Shown: positions 22,831 through 33,722 of the stretch, in pieces
How the letters are laid out: each line of letters opens with the position of its first letter
How positions within the stretch are numbered: the stretch's first letter is position 1
Origin: Leptidea sinapis
Lineage: Eukaryota; Arthropoda; Insecta; Lepidoptera; Pieridae
Reading direction: 5' to 3'
Length of the DNA: 64,000 bases
NCBI RefSeq assembly: GCF_905404315.1
Contig: NC_066293.1
Coordinates: 1,689,001-1,753,000, forward strand
The notes under the pieces: model-generated
The model's input: only the letters and a program-made list of their open reading frames with translations
Told to the model about the DNA's origin: nothing
Databases searched by the model: none
Translations under genes and position numbers: made by a program

Positions 22831-24220
22831 AGTCTGGGCACCCGTGCTCGCTTAACATCCATCCACACAACCGTATGTACTCCTCTTGCATTTACATCAT
22901 CATCATCATAAACAAATTTTCCGGCATATGAGATAAAGCCTCTAACAAACAAAGAAACGAAAGAACCGTCTTAGTTTGTAAAGTTCCCGTTTCCCTTCGG
23001 AAACAGAGCCTTATAAAGAGATTTTTTCATATAAGTAGGTACCAAACAAAATAGTTAAATTGATATTATAGACAATTTTATATGCTTGTTAGATTTTCGT
23101 TTTATTATTAATACAAGAATTTATAAGTCTTTATAATATTTAGTTCCACTCGGCGATATTCCGCCATTTTGTGCAACAGACACAGAGGTAGGTAGATCTA
23201 TAGAGTGTGGACAGAGTGCGTGGCTGTGTACGGTGTAGTGCTCTGTGTTCACGGCCGTTCCGTGTCAACGACCACTGCGCGAGGTCTAGGCTATACTGTG
23301 TGCTTGAGCGCGTGTAGGTTTTATATTATATTGCATGTCGCGGTTTAGACGACTTCTGACTCCGCCGATATACAGCAAAACTGTCTCAATTATAGGTTAG
23401 AATCGTATTCGAATACGTTACAAACGAGGCATTCTTGATATGTAAATTTACCTTTGTGAGTCTCGGAAACGGCTTATCTCCATTACATTTTGTATGACTT
23501 TGCTTTTTAAGATTTTTATATAATAAATAGGTGCGTTTCCTGTAAACCCAAATGCTCAATGTAACATATTGAAAAGAAAATTTAATAAACTCAATATCAA
23601 TTTTATAACATCATCTGGTAAATCAATTGTATTGTTCTTTAGAGATGACAAAAAATAGTGCGGTTATGAAACTTTCTTCAACGTACAAACGAATTGGAAT
23701 AAATATTGTTGCATTCTGGTTTGGTGAGTAAATGGGTTTAATAAATTTAAATGCTTCCAGGTCGAACCGACATGGCACCTTGAAATACACCAGACAGTTA
23801 CGTAAATACGAACATACGTACTTCCATTAATCGATATTTTCTTCTAACGCTCATATTTTGTAGGCAATCGCATAATACATTCAGAAAAGAAATCAAATTA
23901 ACATAAATTCACGTTTTACGTTATAACTTCATTGATGAGTCTTGACTCATCGAGATTTTTGATAAAAGTTTTTAACCCCTAACTCGTCTGATTATATATT
24001 CAAAGGTTAAAGAAATATTCAAGGAAGACAAAACATAAAATAACGAATTAACATGTAGGTACTGACTCCTTCATTCTTTTTCGTTCCCGCTTCACTCTGT
24101 CCATATTGTTTTTATGTAATCTAGTATATAAAATTTATATTGAGAAGTCTCATAAAACTATATACATCTATTTTTAATTTTGCTATTTTACGAGTAAAAA
24201 AGGTATGGTAAATGTATTAT
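22831..24220. other. no gene; promoter-like patch
   Basis: At about 23185-23330 a GC-richer, CpG-containing patch (tgtggacagagtgcgtggct; ttcacggccgttccgtgtca) interrupts AT-rich DNA and could be a transcription start region. There is no frame to support it. Confidence 0.3.
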
Positions 24221-24690
24221 TTACCAAAAGGGGGTACCACAAGGGTCTATTATTGGACCGTTTCCCATCCTAGTTTATAAAAATGATCTAGCTAACCTTG
24301 TAGAAAGAAAACAGAAGGTAGTATTGTTTGCGGATGACACTTCACTCGTGTAGCGCCAATAACTTATTGCTAAATAGTCATAAAATTAAATATATTAAAT
24401 TTACCGCGCGAAATGTCAAAAATGTAGATGCGAATTTTTGTTTAACGGAGAGTTGGTAAAACTGGTGTAATCTGCTATACTTCTTGGCATTACTCTTGAT
24501 TCCAAATTGCAATTAACAATTATTAACTAACAATTGTAACCATATTATTATGAAAAAAAGGTTCGCTGAGTTTCTTGGCCAATTCTTCGTAGGTCTGAGG
24601 CACATTGTATCGAATGGGTGGTAGTTTTTTACGTGATAAGTGATTTTAAATCCTATTTTGAATGAAAATATTTGTACTTGAATATATATT
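24221..24690 (+). pseudogene. family Z LINE, internally deleted
   Basis: RT motif B (GVPQGSIIG-like, from gggggtaccacaagggtcta), motif C (VVLFADDTSLV, from tttgcggatgacacttcact), a gap, then LLGITLDSKLQ near 24480-24510, and then the standard 3' UTR (24553-24684). Most of the thumb and C-terminus is missing. Confidence 0.75.
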
Positions 24691-24833
24691 GTTTTTATTA
24701 TAACCATATATTTTCTCTATAAAACTAAGTAGGTATAGAACAGTAAAATTCTATTTAGAGAATCAATACAATTCATACGATAAAATGATTTAAAAGAATT
24801 GCACTGAGTTTATTACCTACTACTTTCAAACAG

Positions 24834-25912
24834 GCGCTCCTCTCAAAACTTCCATCATTTGGGCTTCCCGAGAGCTTATGCAAGTGTACCTCCAGCTTCC
24901 TCACTGGGCGCAGCATACAGGTCGTTATCGACGGTTATTGCTCGAATCCCAAGCCCGTGAACGCTGGAGTTCCCCAAGGCTATGTGCTATCTACCACGCT
25001 GTTTCTTCTGCATATCAATGATATATTGGACACCTCCAACATACATTGCTATGCAGACGACAGCACTGGTGATGCCATATACACGGGCCATGCAGGTCTC
25101 TCTCGGGAAATCGTCGACCAGTGCCGGGAGAAACTTGTGTCTTCTATCGAGTCCTCTCTCGAGAAGGTCACGGAATGGGGTAAATTGAACCTTGACCAAT
25201 TTAACCCCCAGAAGACTCAAGTTTGCGCGTTTACCACTAAAACAACCCCATTTGCCGTATCACCGCTCTTCGACAACACTTCTCTTAAAGCCTCGCCTAG
25301 TATCAGAATACTGGGTCTCAAAATCTCGAGCGATTGCCAATTCCGTGGCCATCTGGAGGGCAAAGCCAAATTGGCTTCGAAGAAGCTGGGCGTCATTAAT
25401 AGAGCACTGCAATACTTCAAGCCAGCCCACATTCTAGGGCTCTACAAAGCGCAGGTCTAGCCACACATGGAGTAATGCTGTCATCTCTGGTCTGACGCAC
25501 CCCAGTATCTGCTCGATCCATTTGACCACGTGCAACGCAGAGCAGCTCGAATTGTCGGGGACCCAGAGCTCTGTGAACGGCTGGATCACTTGGCGTTTCG
25601 TAGAGACTTCGCTTCATTGTGTGTCTCTCTACCGCATTTATCACGGGGAATGTTCCAAAGACCTTTTTAATCTGATTCCTGCCGCCGAATTCCACCTTCG
25701 CACGACACGCCACAAATTAGCATGTCATCCCCACCATCTGGATGTGTGGCGGTCCTCCACAGTGCGGTTTTCAAGTAACTTCTTCCTCATATTACTAAGC
25801 TATGGAATGAGCTTCCTTGTGCGGTGTTTCCGGGACAATACGACATGGGTATCTTCAAAAAAAGCGCGTACACCTTCCTTAAAGGCCGGCAACGCTCTTG
25901 TGATTCATTAAA
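24834..25912 (+). pseudogene. CR1-like LINE reverse transcriptase, 5'-truncated
   Basis: The longest CR1-like copy. The frame opens at ALLSKLPSFGLPESLCK, then motif B NAGVPQGYVLSTTLFLLHIN, motif C HCYADDS, SLEKVTEWGKLNLDQFNPQK, and KASPSIRILGLKISSDCQF. It stops at TAG near 25457 (QV*PHM) and again at ME*CC. The frame is lost near 25625 (extra base in tgtgtctctctaccgc) and resumes as RIYHGECSKDLFNLIPAAEF and HHLDVWRSSTVRFSSNFF. YADD is intact but the palm N-terminus and endonuclease are missing. Dead. Confidence 0.85.
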
Positions 25913-25989
25913 AAACCACGTCAACAATATAACGTTTACATCAAGTACCAATGTGTTTTCCAATTCATATATGTACGTTTATTGGACGC

Positions 25990-26110
25990 TTTATAAGGTC
26001 GGCAACGCTCCTGTGATTCGTCTGGTGATATAAGAGAGTGTGGGCTGAGGTCATCACCTACCATGGACCTGTATGTATACTTGTTTATCCTCCTCTTCCG
26101 TAAAGTAATC
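25990..26110 (+). mobile_element. second CR1-like 3' end
   Basis: ggtcggcaacgctcctgtga, then gtgtgggctgaggtcatcac, ending before cttccgtaaa. It repeats the tail block at 25879-25904 about 115 bp downstream, so it is a separate insertion or a tail duplication split by 25909-25989. Confidence 0.6.
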
Positions 26111-26279
26111 CTCTCATTAAACCTCAACATTTCCGATGTGGTAGTAAATGGAACAATGTGTAAATTTGAGGATTTCTTGTCACGATGTCCCGTTGTCACC
26201 CCTCAACTCCTGAATTAATCATCATTAAATTTTCACACACTTGCCAACATTGGATACAGGCAATTTTTTTATCCCTACA

Positions 26280-26330
26280 TTTGTAAGAGTTCCCGCGGGA
26301 GCGCGGGTACGAAGCCACGGTTAGAAACGA
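26280..26330 (+). mobile_element. Helitron-like 3' end
   Basis: A cccgcgggagcgcggg hairpin followed by tacgaagccacggtta, as in lepidopteran Helitron ends. The body is not delimited. Confidence 0.4.
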
Positions 26331-26752
26331 TTTAATGATATTTGATTTGATAGTGTGTTCGTTAAAAGTAGTTTTATCTCAACAAAAACAAAAACAACAA
26401 AGTAACGCGGACTTCGAACCTCTCGCTACAAAAAAAAGCAAAAAGGCTTTAACAATGAAGGTTGCGCGAGCGAGGTGTCATGGCCGCGGTCGTTGACCTC
26501 CGCGGGTACAACGCATCGTCGGTCAGCTTTGTCTATGTGGTATGTTTACTATAATCGTTGACAATAGCTCTTATTATTAACTTGTTACAGAGTAAAAATT
26601 AAAACGAATGCTGTAACCAAATATATACGATTAATCTGGTTTTAGTTTTTTTTTATGGAAGCGGAGGACAAACGAGAGTCACTTCATACCTTTTTGCATT
26701 AGATGTATTGATATACACTTTTTTTGTTTGACGTCCGCCAATAAATACTAAA
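26331..26752. other. no gene; small GC patch, CR1-like scrap
   Basis: 26455-26540 is GC-rich (ggtgtcatggccgcggtcgt). An open stretch MAAVVDLRGYNASSVSFVYV starts at 26480 but is too short to support. 26645-26672 (ggaagcggaggacaaacgag) is the antisense terminal part of the CR1-like tail. Confidence 0.3.
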
Positions 26753-26870
26753 TTCCAATTCAAATATTTTTATTCAAAATAGGATATGATATCACTTATT
26801 GAAAGTCACAGACTACCACTCATTCGAAAAAGTATGCTTCAAACCTGAGAAGAACGGGCGCAAGAACTTT
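26753..26870 (-). mobile_element. family Z LINE 3' end (minus)
   Basis: attcaaatatttttattcaa, atcacttattgaaagtcac, cctgagaagaacgggcgcaa. Complement of the tail; non-coding. Confidence 0.7.
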
Positions 26871-27010
26871 TTTGTATGTATGTTTTTGTATGTAATTACT
26901 CTGAGATTTATGATCCGATTTACGTAATTCTTCTTTTGTTCTATGGGAAATAGATGCCATTTGCTCCCATAAAAAATTTGGGTGGTATAATTGTTTAAAG
27001 TTCAGTAAAA

Positions 27011-27405
27011 GTATCAAATAACTAAAACTTTAATTTAATACATCTCTTATGCAAACCTTTACCTTTAATATTAATAAAATACTATTATTTGTATGCGCTA
27101 CATATTGATAGCTTTGAAGTCGGTCCAAGCCAAATGTAATAAATATAGATACCTACACTGGCCACGCGTGACTTTGAGCGGGATAGCTTCGTGCAGAACC
27201 AAGCGGACAGGCACGCGTGGCCAGACATCCAAAATATTTACAGTAAGTAAGCTGTTTATAATATTTAGTTTTATTTTGTTTAGGGCTTGGCACTGACTTA
27301 AAACCTATCAATAGGTAGCACATATAAATAATAGTATTTTATTAATATTAAAGGTAAAGGTTTGCATAAGAGGTGTATTAAATTAAATTTTTAGTTATTT
27401 GATAC
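27011..27405. mobile_element. foldback MITE with ~120-bp arms
   Basis: 27011-27090 and 27326-27405 are inverted copies with 78 of 80 positions matching by my reading, including a perfect 46-bp block (27045-27090 with 27326-27371). The inversion continues inward, less perfectly, to about 27131/27284. The centre has a further exact 13-bp pair, ctggccacgcgtg (27158-27170) and its complement (27212-27224). A transcript would fold into one long hairpin. The right flank gaagtcggttttttt resembles the ends of common moth MITEs. No coding and no clear target duplication. Confidence 0.85.
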
Positions 27406-27811
27406 TTTTCAGTTTTAGAAGTCGGTTTTTTTTAAACGTAGTTTTTTTTATTCAAAGATTAATGCTAAATTAAATCTAAAATCACTACTTACTAGCTGGT
27501 GGTCTCTAAGTTACCTGTGAAGCGACATGTTTAATGCAGATATGTTACTTCTACCTTCTTATTTACATTTCTTTGGTGTGACCAAGTAAACCCATTGAAA
27601 TGTGAGATGATCCATCCAACCTTTTCTATGACAACGAGTCTCCCCAACATCTACAAGATTCTAGAATATTCTTCTTACCTGAAACAAAGAAATTTAATTA
27701 TTAACGGTATTATATTTGTATCGATATCCAGCATTATTTAACTATAATATATGCCCTGTGCTTCCCCGGGGCATAAATAGAATAGGATAGTCCCAGACCC
27801 AAGAGTGTCGT

Positions 27812-28136
27812 AAGAGGCCACTTAGGGCATTTACCAGTTGGAGGCTTCTTTGCACAGGATGCCGGCTAAATTATGAGTACCACAACGGTGCCTATTTTTA
27901 CCGTGAAGCAGTAATGTGTGAGTATTATTATGTTTTGCTCTGTAGGGCGTCGTAGCTAGTGAAATTACTGGGCAAATGAGAATTAACATCTTTAGTCTCA
28001 AGTGTCTCATGTGAGCACAATTGTAGTGCTGCTTAGAATTTTTGAGTTCTTCAAGAATCCTAAGCAGCACGGCAGGGCGTATCAATTACCATCAGCTGAA
28101 CGTACTACTCGTCCCGCCCCTTATTGTCATAAATAG
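27812..28136 (-). mobile_element. family A repeat (minus), near full length
   Basis: ggaggcttctttgcacagga, gtaccacaacggtgcc, cgtagctagtgaaattactg, tcaattaccatcagctgaac, all in reverse order of the plus copies. Confidence 0.75.
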
Positions 28137-28140
28137 AAAG

Positions 28141-28262
28141 GTAGCTGGCAAGAGTAACTGGCAGAGTAAATCACTAACCCTCGCCTTGCCAGTTCATCAG
28201 CTGCATAGTTACCTAATGTACCAATATGTCCCTTCATCCTTTTTTAGGGTCACCCCGATGTC
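28141..28262 (-). pseudogene. LINE RNase H scrap (minus)
   Basis: The minus strand reads GTLGNYAADELARRGLVIYS, the GN..AD.LA..G block holding the last catalytic Asp of LINE RNase H domains. It is only about 40 codons. It may be related to the zinc-finger-like scrap at 16830-17065. Confidence 0.6.
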
Positions 28263-28309
28263 AAAGGCAACTCGTTCAAAGGGTTAATACATAGACAATC
28301 TCATCGTGT

Positions 28310-28712
28310 TAACGTAACATAAACTTGTTATGCCTATTACTCGGTTAAGTCGATTTAGTAAGTCTTTTATTGGGCAATGTGTTACTAAATACAAAATAAT
28401 TGTTAAAAAAATGTTTATGTGCTAAAGGTTACTATAACATAAATTATTTTCGTATACCACAGACTGGGAATGGAGCGACCGCCCTGAGGCTATTTAATTA
28501 TAAATTTTAGTATTCGTTACTACATATTATATTGTAACTAAATTAAGAAAAAAATTATTTGGTCTCTCCTGGTCCTCTCAGGTCTGACCTGAGATGAAGA
28601 AGGCTTTTTTTCTACGATTTGATACTATTTCGAAAGGGAGGTAGTTTTTTTTTTGACCTTCAATAAGTGATTTTAAATCCTATTTTGAATAAAAATATTT
28701 GAATTTGAAAGT
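28310..28712 (+). pseudogene. family Z LINE C-terminus and 3' UTR
   Basis: aaacttgttatgcctattac and ggttaagtcgatttagtaag match the C-terminal coding part of the first copy (1045-1090). gggaatggagcgaccgccct and the standard 3' UTR to 28712 follow. Frames are broken. Confidence 0.75.
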
Positions 28713-28754
28713 ACTTATATAGCATTATTTTTTATTACCAAGTGCAAAAAAATA

Positions 28755-28815
28755 ACACGCTGTGGTAACCAACAACCCGGCATCCTGTGAAGGCATTCAA
28801 AGAAGCCTTCTACTG
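28755..28815 (+). mobile_element. family A 3' scrap
   Basis: aacaacccggcatcctgtga and agccttctactggtaaat match the extreme 3' end. Confidence 0.4.
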
Positions 28816-29837
28816 GTAAATACAATTAAATTTAATGAAATATAATTAAGATGTGTCAATGTGCGCGGAAAACTGTTCGGATCGAAAAATATCTTAAAAG
28901 GGTTGCTCAACTATAGCAATTCATATTTAGCGGCAGAAAAGAGTTGACCCACTATTACTATCTCTGTATTACACAAATGCTTATAGCTTGGAAGTCTGTT
29001 TAGAGATTAGTGCCCGTTAACTTAGGTTACGGTGGTGCAAAGATTATTTCAGACAAACCTTGTTAAGGTTGAAATTAATGAAAAGATCTGTGTCCGTCTC
29101 TAAAGAAGGAAAACGCTTAAAACTGTATGTTTAAAGGAATATTTTTGAAAAAAAAAGTACACTTTACACATTACAAGTGATATTCAGAAACATTTCCTCC
29201 TCGCGGAAGCAAAAAGATGAAAAATATGTTCGTTTGTAGCGAGTGACCTGGTTACTTTGTATGTGGAGAGCGGAAGGTAAATTTTGTTTAAAACTTCCTG
29301 CACAGGGTTTACGAGCGAAGCACTTTTAAGATGCAACGCAGCGTCGCGCAAATGTTATAACAATTTTGGCAATTCTCATATTTTTATACGCTTTAGATAA
29401 GGTTTTAGGTATAGTAATATGACCTGTATCTGTCTACGTGACGGAACCTGTCAAACTAATACTCACCACCTTCAATATCACTATCAATTTATTGCAATTC
29501 TATAAATACATTCCTCAGATATAACATTTGGAGTAAATTATTGTACAAAGTAGTATTATACCCAGGTTGGATGTCGCAATTTGGTCCGAACAGCAGACCA
29601 TACCATACGTACTGGGACCTATATTTTTATTTGGGTCGTTAAGAAAATCTTTAATGGTATAGTAGCACTTTTCTAATAGAAAGTTTTTTAATATTTAGAT
29701 AAATTCATTCTCGTTGGCTTCGAATTTTGTCTGGCAGATTATTATATATTTTTATAGATATTACGAAAGGACTCGAGATATGCAGTACTCATTTTGATTG
29801 CGTGAGGTTTAATTTATTAGTCGCGTATCAAGTTAGC
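28816..29837. other. no gene seen
   Basis: No supported frame and no recognised repeat in about 1 kb. Confidence 0.4.
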
Positions 29838-29892
29838 GTTTTATCACACTCAGAAAAGTTTTATGTAAGTAAAGTCTAAGTACGCTCTAACT
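29838..29892. mobile_element. MITE right half
   Basis: agttttatgtaagtaaagtc and taagtacgctct match the right arm of the MITE at 2405-2916. The left arm is not found. Confidence 0.5.
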
Positions 29893-30016
29893 TAGCAAAT
29901 TGTGGCAATCTGTACAAGTCCTTATAAGTATTGCTCTACATCATTTGCTTACGTGTATTCAATAATTCATTCTCTTTTTATTTTTGTTTCGCACTGAGCT
30001 TGAAGCGCCCCTCACA

Positions 30017-30332
30017 TTTTTTTATGACAATAAGAGATGAGATGAGCAGGACATTCAACGGATGATACTTGTAACGCCCTGCCCATTACAATGCAGTGCC
30101 GCACAATATTTAAAAAAATAACTGAGCGGCAGTACAATTGCGATTGTCACCTTGAGACATAAAGTATAAAAAAGATTAAGTCTATTGCCCAGTAATTGCA
30201 CTAGCTACAGTGCCCTTCAGACTGAAACACAATAATGCTCACACATTACTGCTTCACGGCAGTAAAAGGCACTGTTGTGGTACCCATATTCTAGCAGGCA
30301 TCCTGTGCTAAGGAGCCTCTCACTGGTTTGAT
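30017..30332 (+). mobile_element. family A repeat, near full length
   Basis: gatgagatgagcaggacatt, cgccctgcccattacaatgc, ccttgagacataaagtat, gcatcctgtgctaaggagcc. It carries a short insertion (ataaaaaagatta) relative to other copies. Confidence 0.75.
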
Positions 30333-30901
30333 TTGACAATAGAAGTGTCGGCTCAACCCGGAAAATTGTTAGATTGTGATTCCATATATTCTTGTTGGAT
30401 ATCGTGTCCAAGCTAATTCGTAAGCTGGCAGTACAATGTCTGCCGGGTTTAGCTATTCATTGTAAACAAGTGACGACCCTCGCGAGTTTCCTGCTCATAC
30501 AAGTTAAAACTTAAAAAAAAAATGTTTTAAAATGGCCATTATTGGCACATTCGAGTGAACCCTCTTTTTGAAAGTAACGCTATGGATAATGTTTGAATCT
30601 GAATACCTTCTGATCCCGACTACCTAGAAACATAAACTCAACGATCTTTTCTCATTATGGCCTTTCCAACCATATATACTATGGAGGCCTGCCCTACCTG
30701 CTGTGTCAAAGTCAAAGTTTTTATTTGCATAAACATGTTAGATTGATGTTACATAAATATTATAAAGTACATGTTTGCCACATTTATGACGTGCAAATTT
30801 TACAAAATAAATTTCTAAATCATTAGTTACAATAATATCAATTTAACAAAAGACGTGGTAACCGAGGAATATAATTTACTAAGCCATCTTTGTCTTATAA
30901 T
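30333..30901. other. no gene; antisense LINE tail inside
   Basis: 30710-30850 starts tcaaagtcaaagtttttatt and resembles 5700-5930, an antisense LINE 3' end. Otherwise nothing. Confidence 0.35.
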
Positions 30902-31268
30902 ATAACCAGCTGACCCGACATACATTGTTCTGTAGATAATAAATAAATACTGTTTTATAGGAATTTGCCAAAAATATTTCAAAACATCAAGAATTATTTC
31001 GTAAAAAGTGGTCCCTGTTGTTATAATGAAATTGTTTCACAGCGGAACTGTCAAACCGTGAGTCACTAAATTCTCTCATAGAAAATATGTCCATACAAAA
31101 CAAATATTGAAAATAAAAATAATTATGGGTCCCAAATCGACATAAAAGCTATCCTATCTCTCAAGTTGGACCAAACTGCACTCCATGAAGCAATCCCCAT
31201 TAAAATCCGTTCATTAGTTTAGGAGTCCATCGCGGACAAACAACGTGTCACGTAATTTATATATATTG
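30902..31268 (-). mobile_element. Helitron-like copy (minus)
   Basis: The complement of the 3' terminus is at the left (accagctgacccgacataca), the body blocks atcctatctctcaagttgga and tccatcgcggacaaacaacg follow, and aatttatatatattgag is the 5' end. Inverted sister of 19100-19486. Confidence 0.75.
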
Positions 31269-31399
31269 AGAAGATATAGTCTTATTACATAGAATTATTG
31301 GGCAACGGGCATGGGGAAGGGCGCTGGTGTGGGACGTGACTTGCATCGACAGTCGACACTCTGGCTCCTTCTCATGTCCAAGCTACGTAAGTTGGTGCT

Positions 31400-31510
31400 G
31401 GGGCTGCTGCTTCGACTGCCGAACACAGCAAGAGTCTTAAATATGTCGGTCTCAGTGAGTCTTACATCTTTGTGCCGTTTGGTGTCGAGAGTATCCAACG
31501 CGGAAATGCT
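31400..31510 (-). repeat. conserved block LDTKR.KDVRLTET, copy 2
   Basis: The minus strand is open across it: ALDTLDTKRHKDVRLTETDI, then SRSSSPSTNLRSLDMRRSQS. It could be a decayed exon of a multi-copy gene or part of a repeat. Partner at 12580-12665. Confidence 0.4.
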
Positions 31511-31882
31511 GCCAGTATTCTTGGTACGCTTCCACGTAATTATAGTTTTAATTTCATGTAGTCATAGTATTATAAATATTATAGTTATAAAATTTGTTTT
31601 GTTTGAATAAAATTTCATATAGCTTAATGTATAATAATAATAAATAATTTGATTCACAAAAAGTACTTATCCAAATTAATAAGAAATAAATGCAATAAAC
31701 AAAGTATTAGAAAGTATTCACATAAAAGTTTTAGCAGCTGAAGCCGAACTAGGAAGAACCTGTATTTCGGTTTACAGAGCCGGCGAGGGCTGATAGTAAT
31801 GTCGAGGATAAAAAGGTTTTCTGGACGAGTTATAAACTCTGCTTTTCACTTCGATTGCGAAGAAATAAAACAGTAGTATAAC

Positions 31883-32400
31883 ATGGACATTTTTAACAAT
31901 TTTAGGAAATTTGAAGAAATTAATAAACGCACGAAAAAACAAGACTTGTTTCCCGCCGCTTTTTTTTTAATCTTACGAGACAATAAAAAGTTCAGAGATA
32001 GAATTTGTTATTTTATAATATTTACTTTAATTTATTTGCCTCATGTGTGTTTTAAGACATAAAAGATATTAAAATTTTAATTAAAATACTGGTTAAGTAA
32101 GTGAAATACTGAGTAAGTTAAGTAAATAAGGTTATTTAATTAATTAAAAAATATATATCTTCAGCAAGATAGCAATTGTGATGTCAACAGTAATGACGTC
32201 ACACCTTTTAAAAACAATACAGAGGTTCTCTCCTCGTCATATATATTACAAAATTAATTTAATAGTAGGCTGTATAGGTCTGGAGCCCAAGCCTAATATC
32301 AATGTCGTAAGATTAAGAAAAAAGCGGCGGGAAACAGGTCTTGTTTTTTCGTGTGTTTATTAATTTCTTCAAATTTGCTAAAATTGTTAAAAATGTCCAT
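31883..32400. mobile_element. long-inverted-repeat MITE
   Basis: 31883-31977 and 32306-32400 are 95-bp inverted copies with about 91 matches by eye (atggacatttttaacaattt at the outer end, cttacg at the inner end). The 328-bp middle is AT-rich and non-coding. No target duplication is obvious. An inverted duplication rather than a transposon is possible. Confidence 0.7.
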
Positions 32401-32589
32401 GCTGCTAAAAGTCTCGTTCAAAAAATGGTACGTGTTGTGCACTCGTTGTAAAATCTACTATTACACTAATATTGTGTGATAATGGTTTGTGGTCTGATGC
32501 TCTCTTTGTGTCTTATGACAGGTGAATGAGTGACTTTGAGAGGATGTGTCAATAGTTGGGAGTAAGTGTGATTTGTGTCAGTTTGTGTG

Positions 32590-32770
32590 TATCATCATCA
32601 TCAGCCGAAAACGTCCGCTGCTGGACAAAGGCCTCCCCCAAAGATCTCAACGACGATCAGTTCTGCGCTGCCCTCATCCAACGTATTCCGGCAATCTTGA
32701 CTAGATCGTCAAAACATCTTGTGGGGGGACTACCAACACTGCGTCATCCGGTACGTGGTCGTGTATACAT
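32590..32770 (-). pseudogene. RTE-like LINE RT C-terminal scrap (minus)
   Basis: gtccgctgctggacaaaggc, tcttgactagatcgtc and tcttgtggggggactaccaa are the antisense of the C-terminus seen at 41490-41960. Truncated at both ends. Confidence 0.65.
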
Positions 32771-33287
32771 GTTAAAAAGTCTCACCTAACTTTGACACAT
32801 ATATTTGTATGATCTGACCTAGTGTAGAGAGTGTCGTTACAATCCGACCGCAACTAACGTTGACATCGTTTCTTCCACAGAAACCATAAACATTCGGAAA
32901 TGGATCTCAATATTATCTAAACGCGTCGATCCCGCCGCCATTCATCTATTATTTAAATTCATTTGCGACGTTAGTCTGGCGCGCGGCCAGAACTTACTGC
33001 TATATTTGTATACATACGCCCCGCCTTGATAGACGCATTGATAACACGACCAATTACGCAACTACTAATTAATAATCAGTAGAAGAAAAAAGACTAGAAA
33101 TATATTTATTTACCATAGGGAGTGACAATATCAGGCATTGCAAAAAGACTTTGTAAACGTCATGAAGCAACATCAGTTCGTAAAGGGTCTTTGACATGGG
33201 GAGAAGAACTGATAAGAAACTCCCAGCCCATCTTTTAAATCATATAACAACTTAGCCTATTTAATATCTTTCTCTTGTCCTAATTAT
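32771..33287. other. no gene; possible LINE tail
   Basis: 33195-33245 (gaagaactgataagaaactc, ccatcttttaaatc) resembles antisense LINE tails of the 39595 type. Otherwise nothing. Confidence 0.35.
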
Positions 33288-33722
33288 TCTTGTGTTCCGG
33301 TATTTGTTACCAAACTCCACCGAAACGGCTAAACCTATTTGTTTGAAAATTTTTGTGCATATCGGGCAGGTCTGTGAATTGGACATGACAATGACTTATC
33401 ATTTAGGGGTATGAAAAGTATGAAAAAAAATAAACTTATTTTATTTTATTATAATTCAGCATTAAAAATACATACAACTTCAAATTTTCACCCGTCTACG
33501 ATCAACACCTGTATCGTGATTAAAATATTCCATCCACAGATACGCAATAGAGTTGCAAGTTGGTAATCGAATATAATGATTGTTGTAGTACGGTACATTT
33601 TATTTACGATATATTTGGTCTGAGTATTAGTCGTCATCTATTTCTTATACCGCATAAATTTTAATTATTGATTTTTTTTTTATTACTTAATATGGCAATA
33701 CAACGTTTGCTGGGTCAGCTAG
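33288..33722 (+). mobile_element. Helitron-like non-autonomous copy
   Basis: ccgaaacggctaaacctatt near the start and the terminal caatacaacgtttgctgggtcagctag (33698-33722) before TAATG. Non-coding. Confidence 0.7.
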
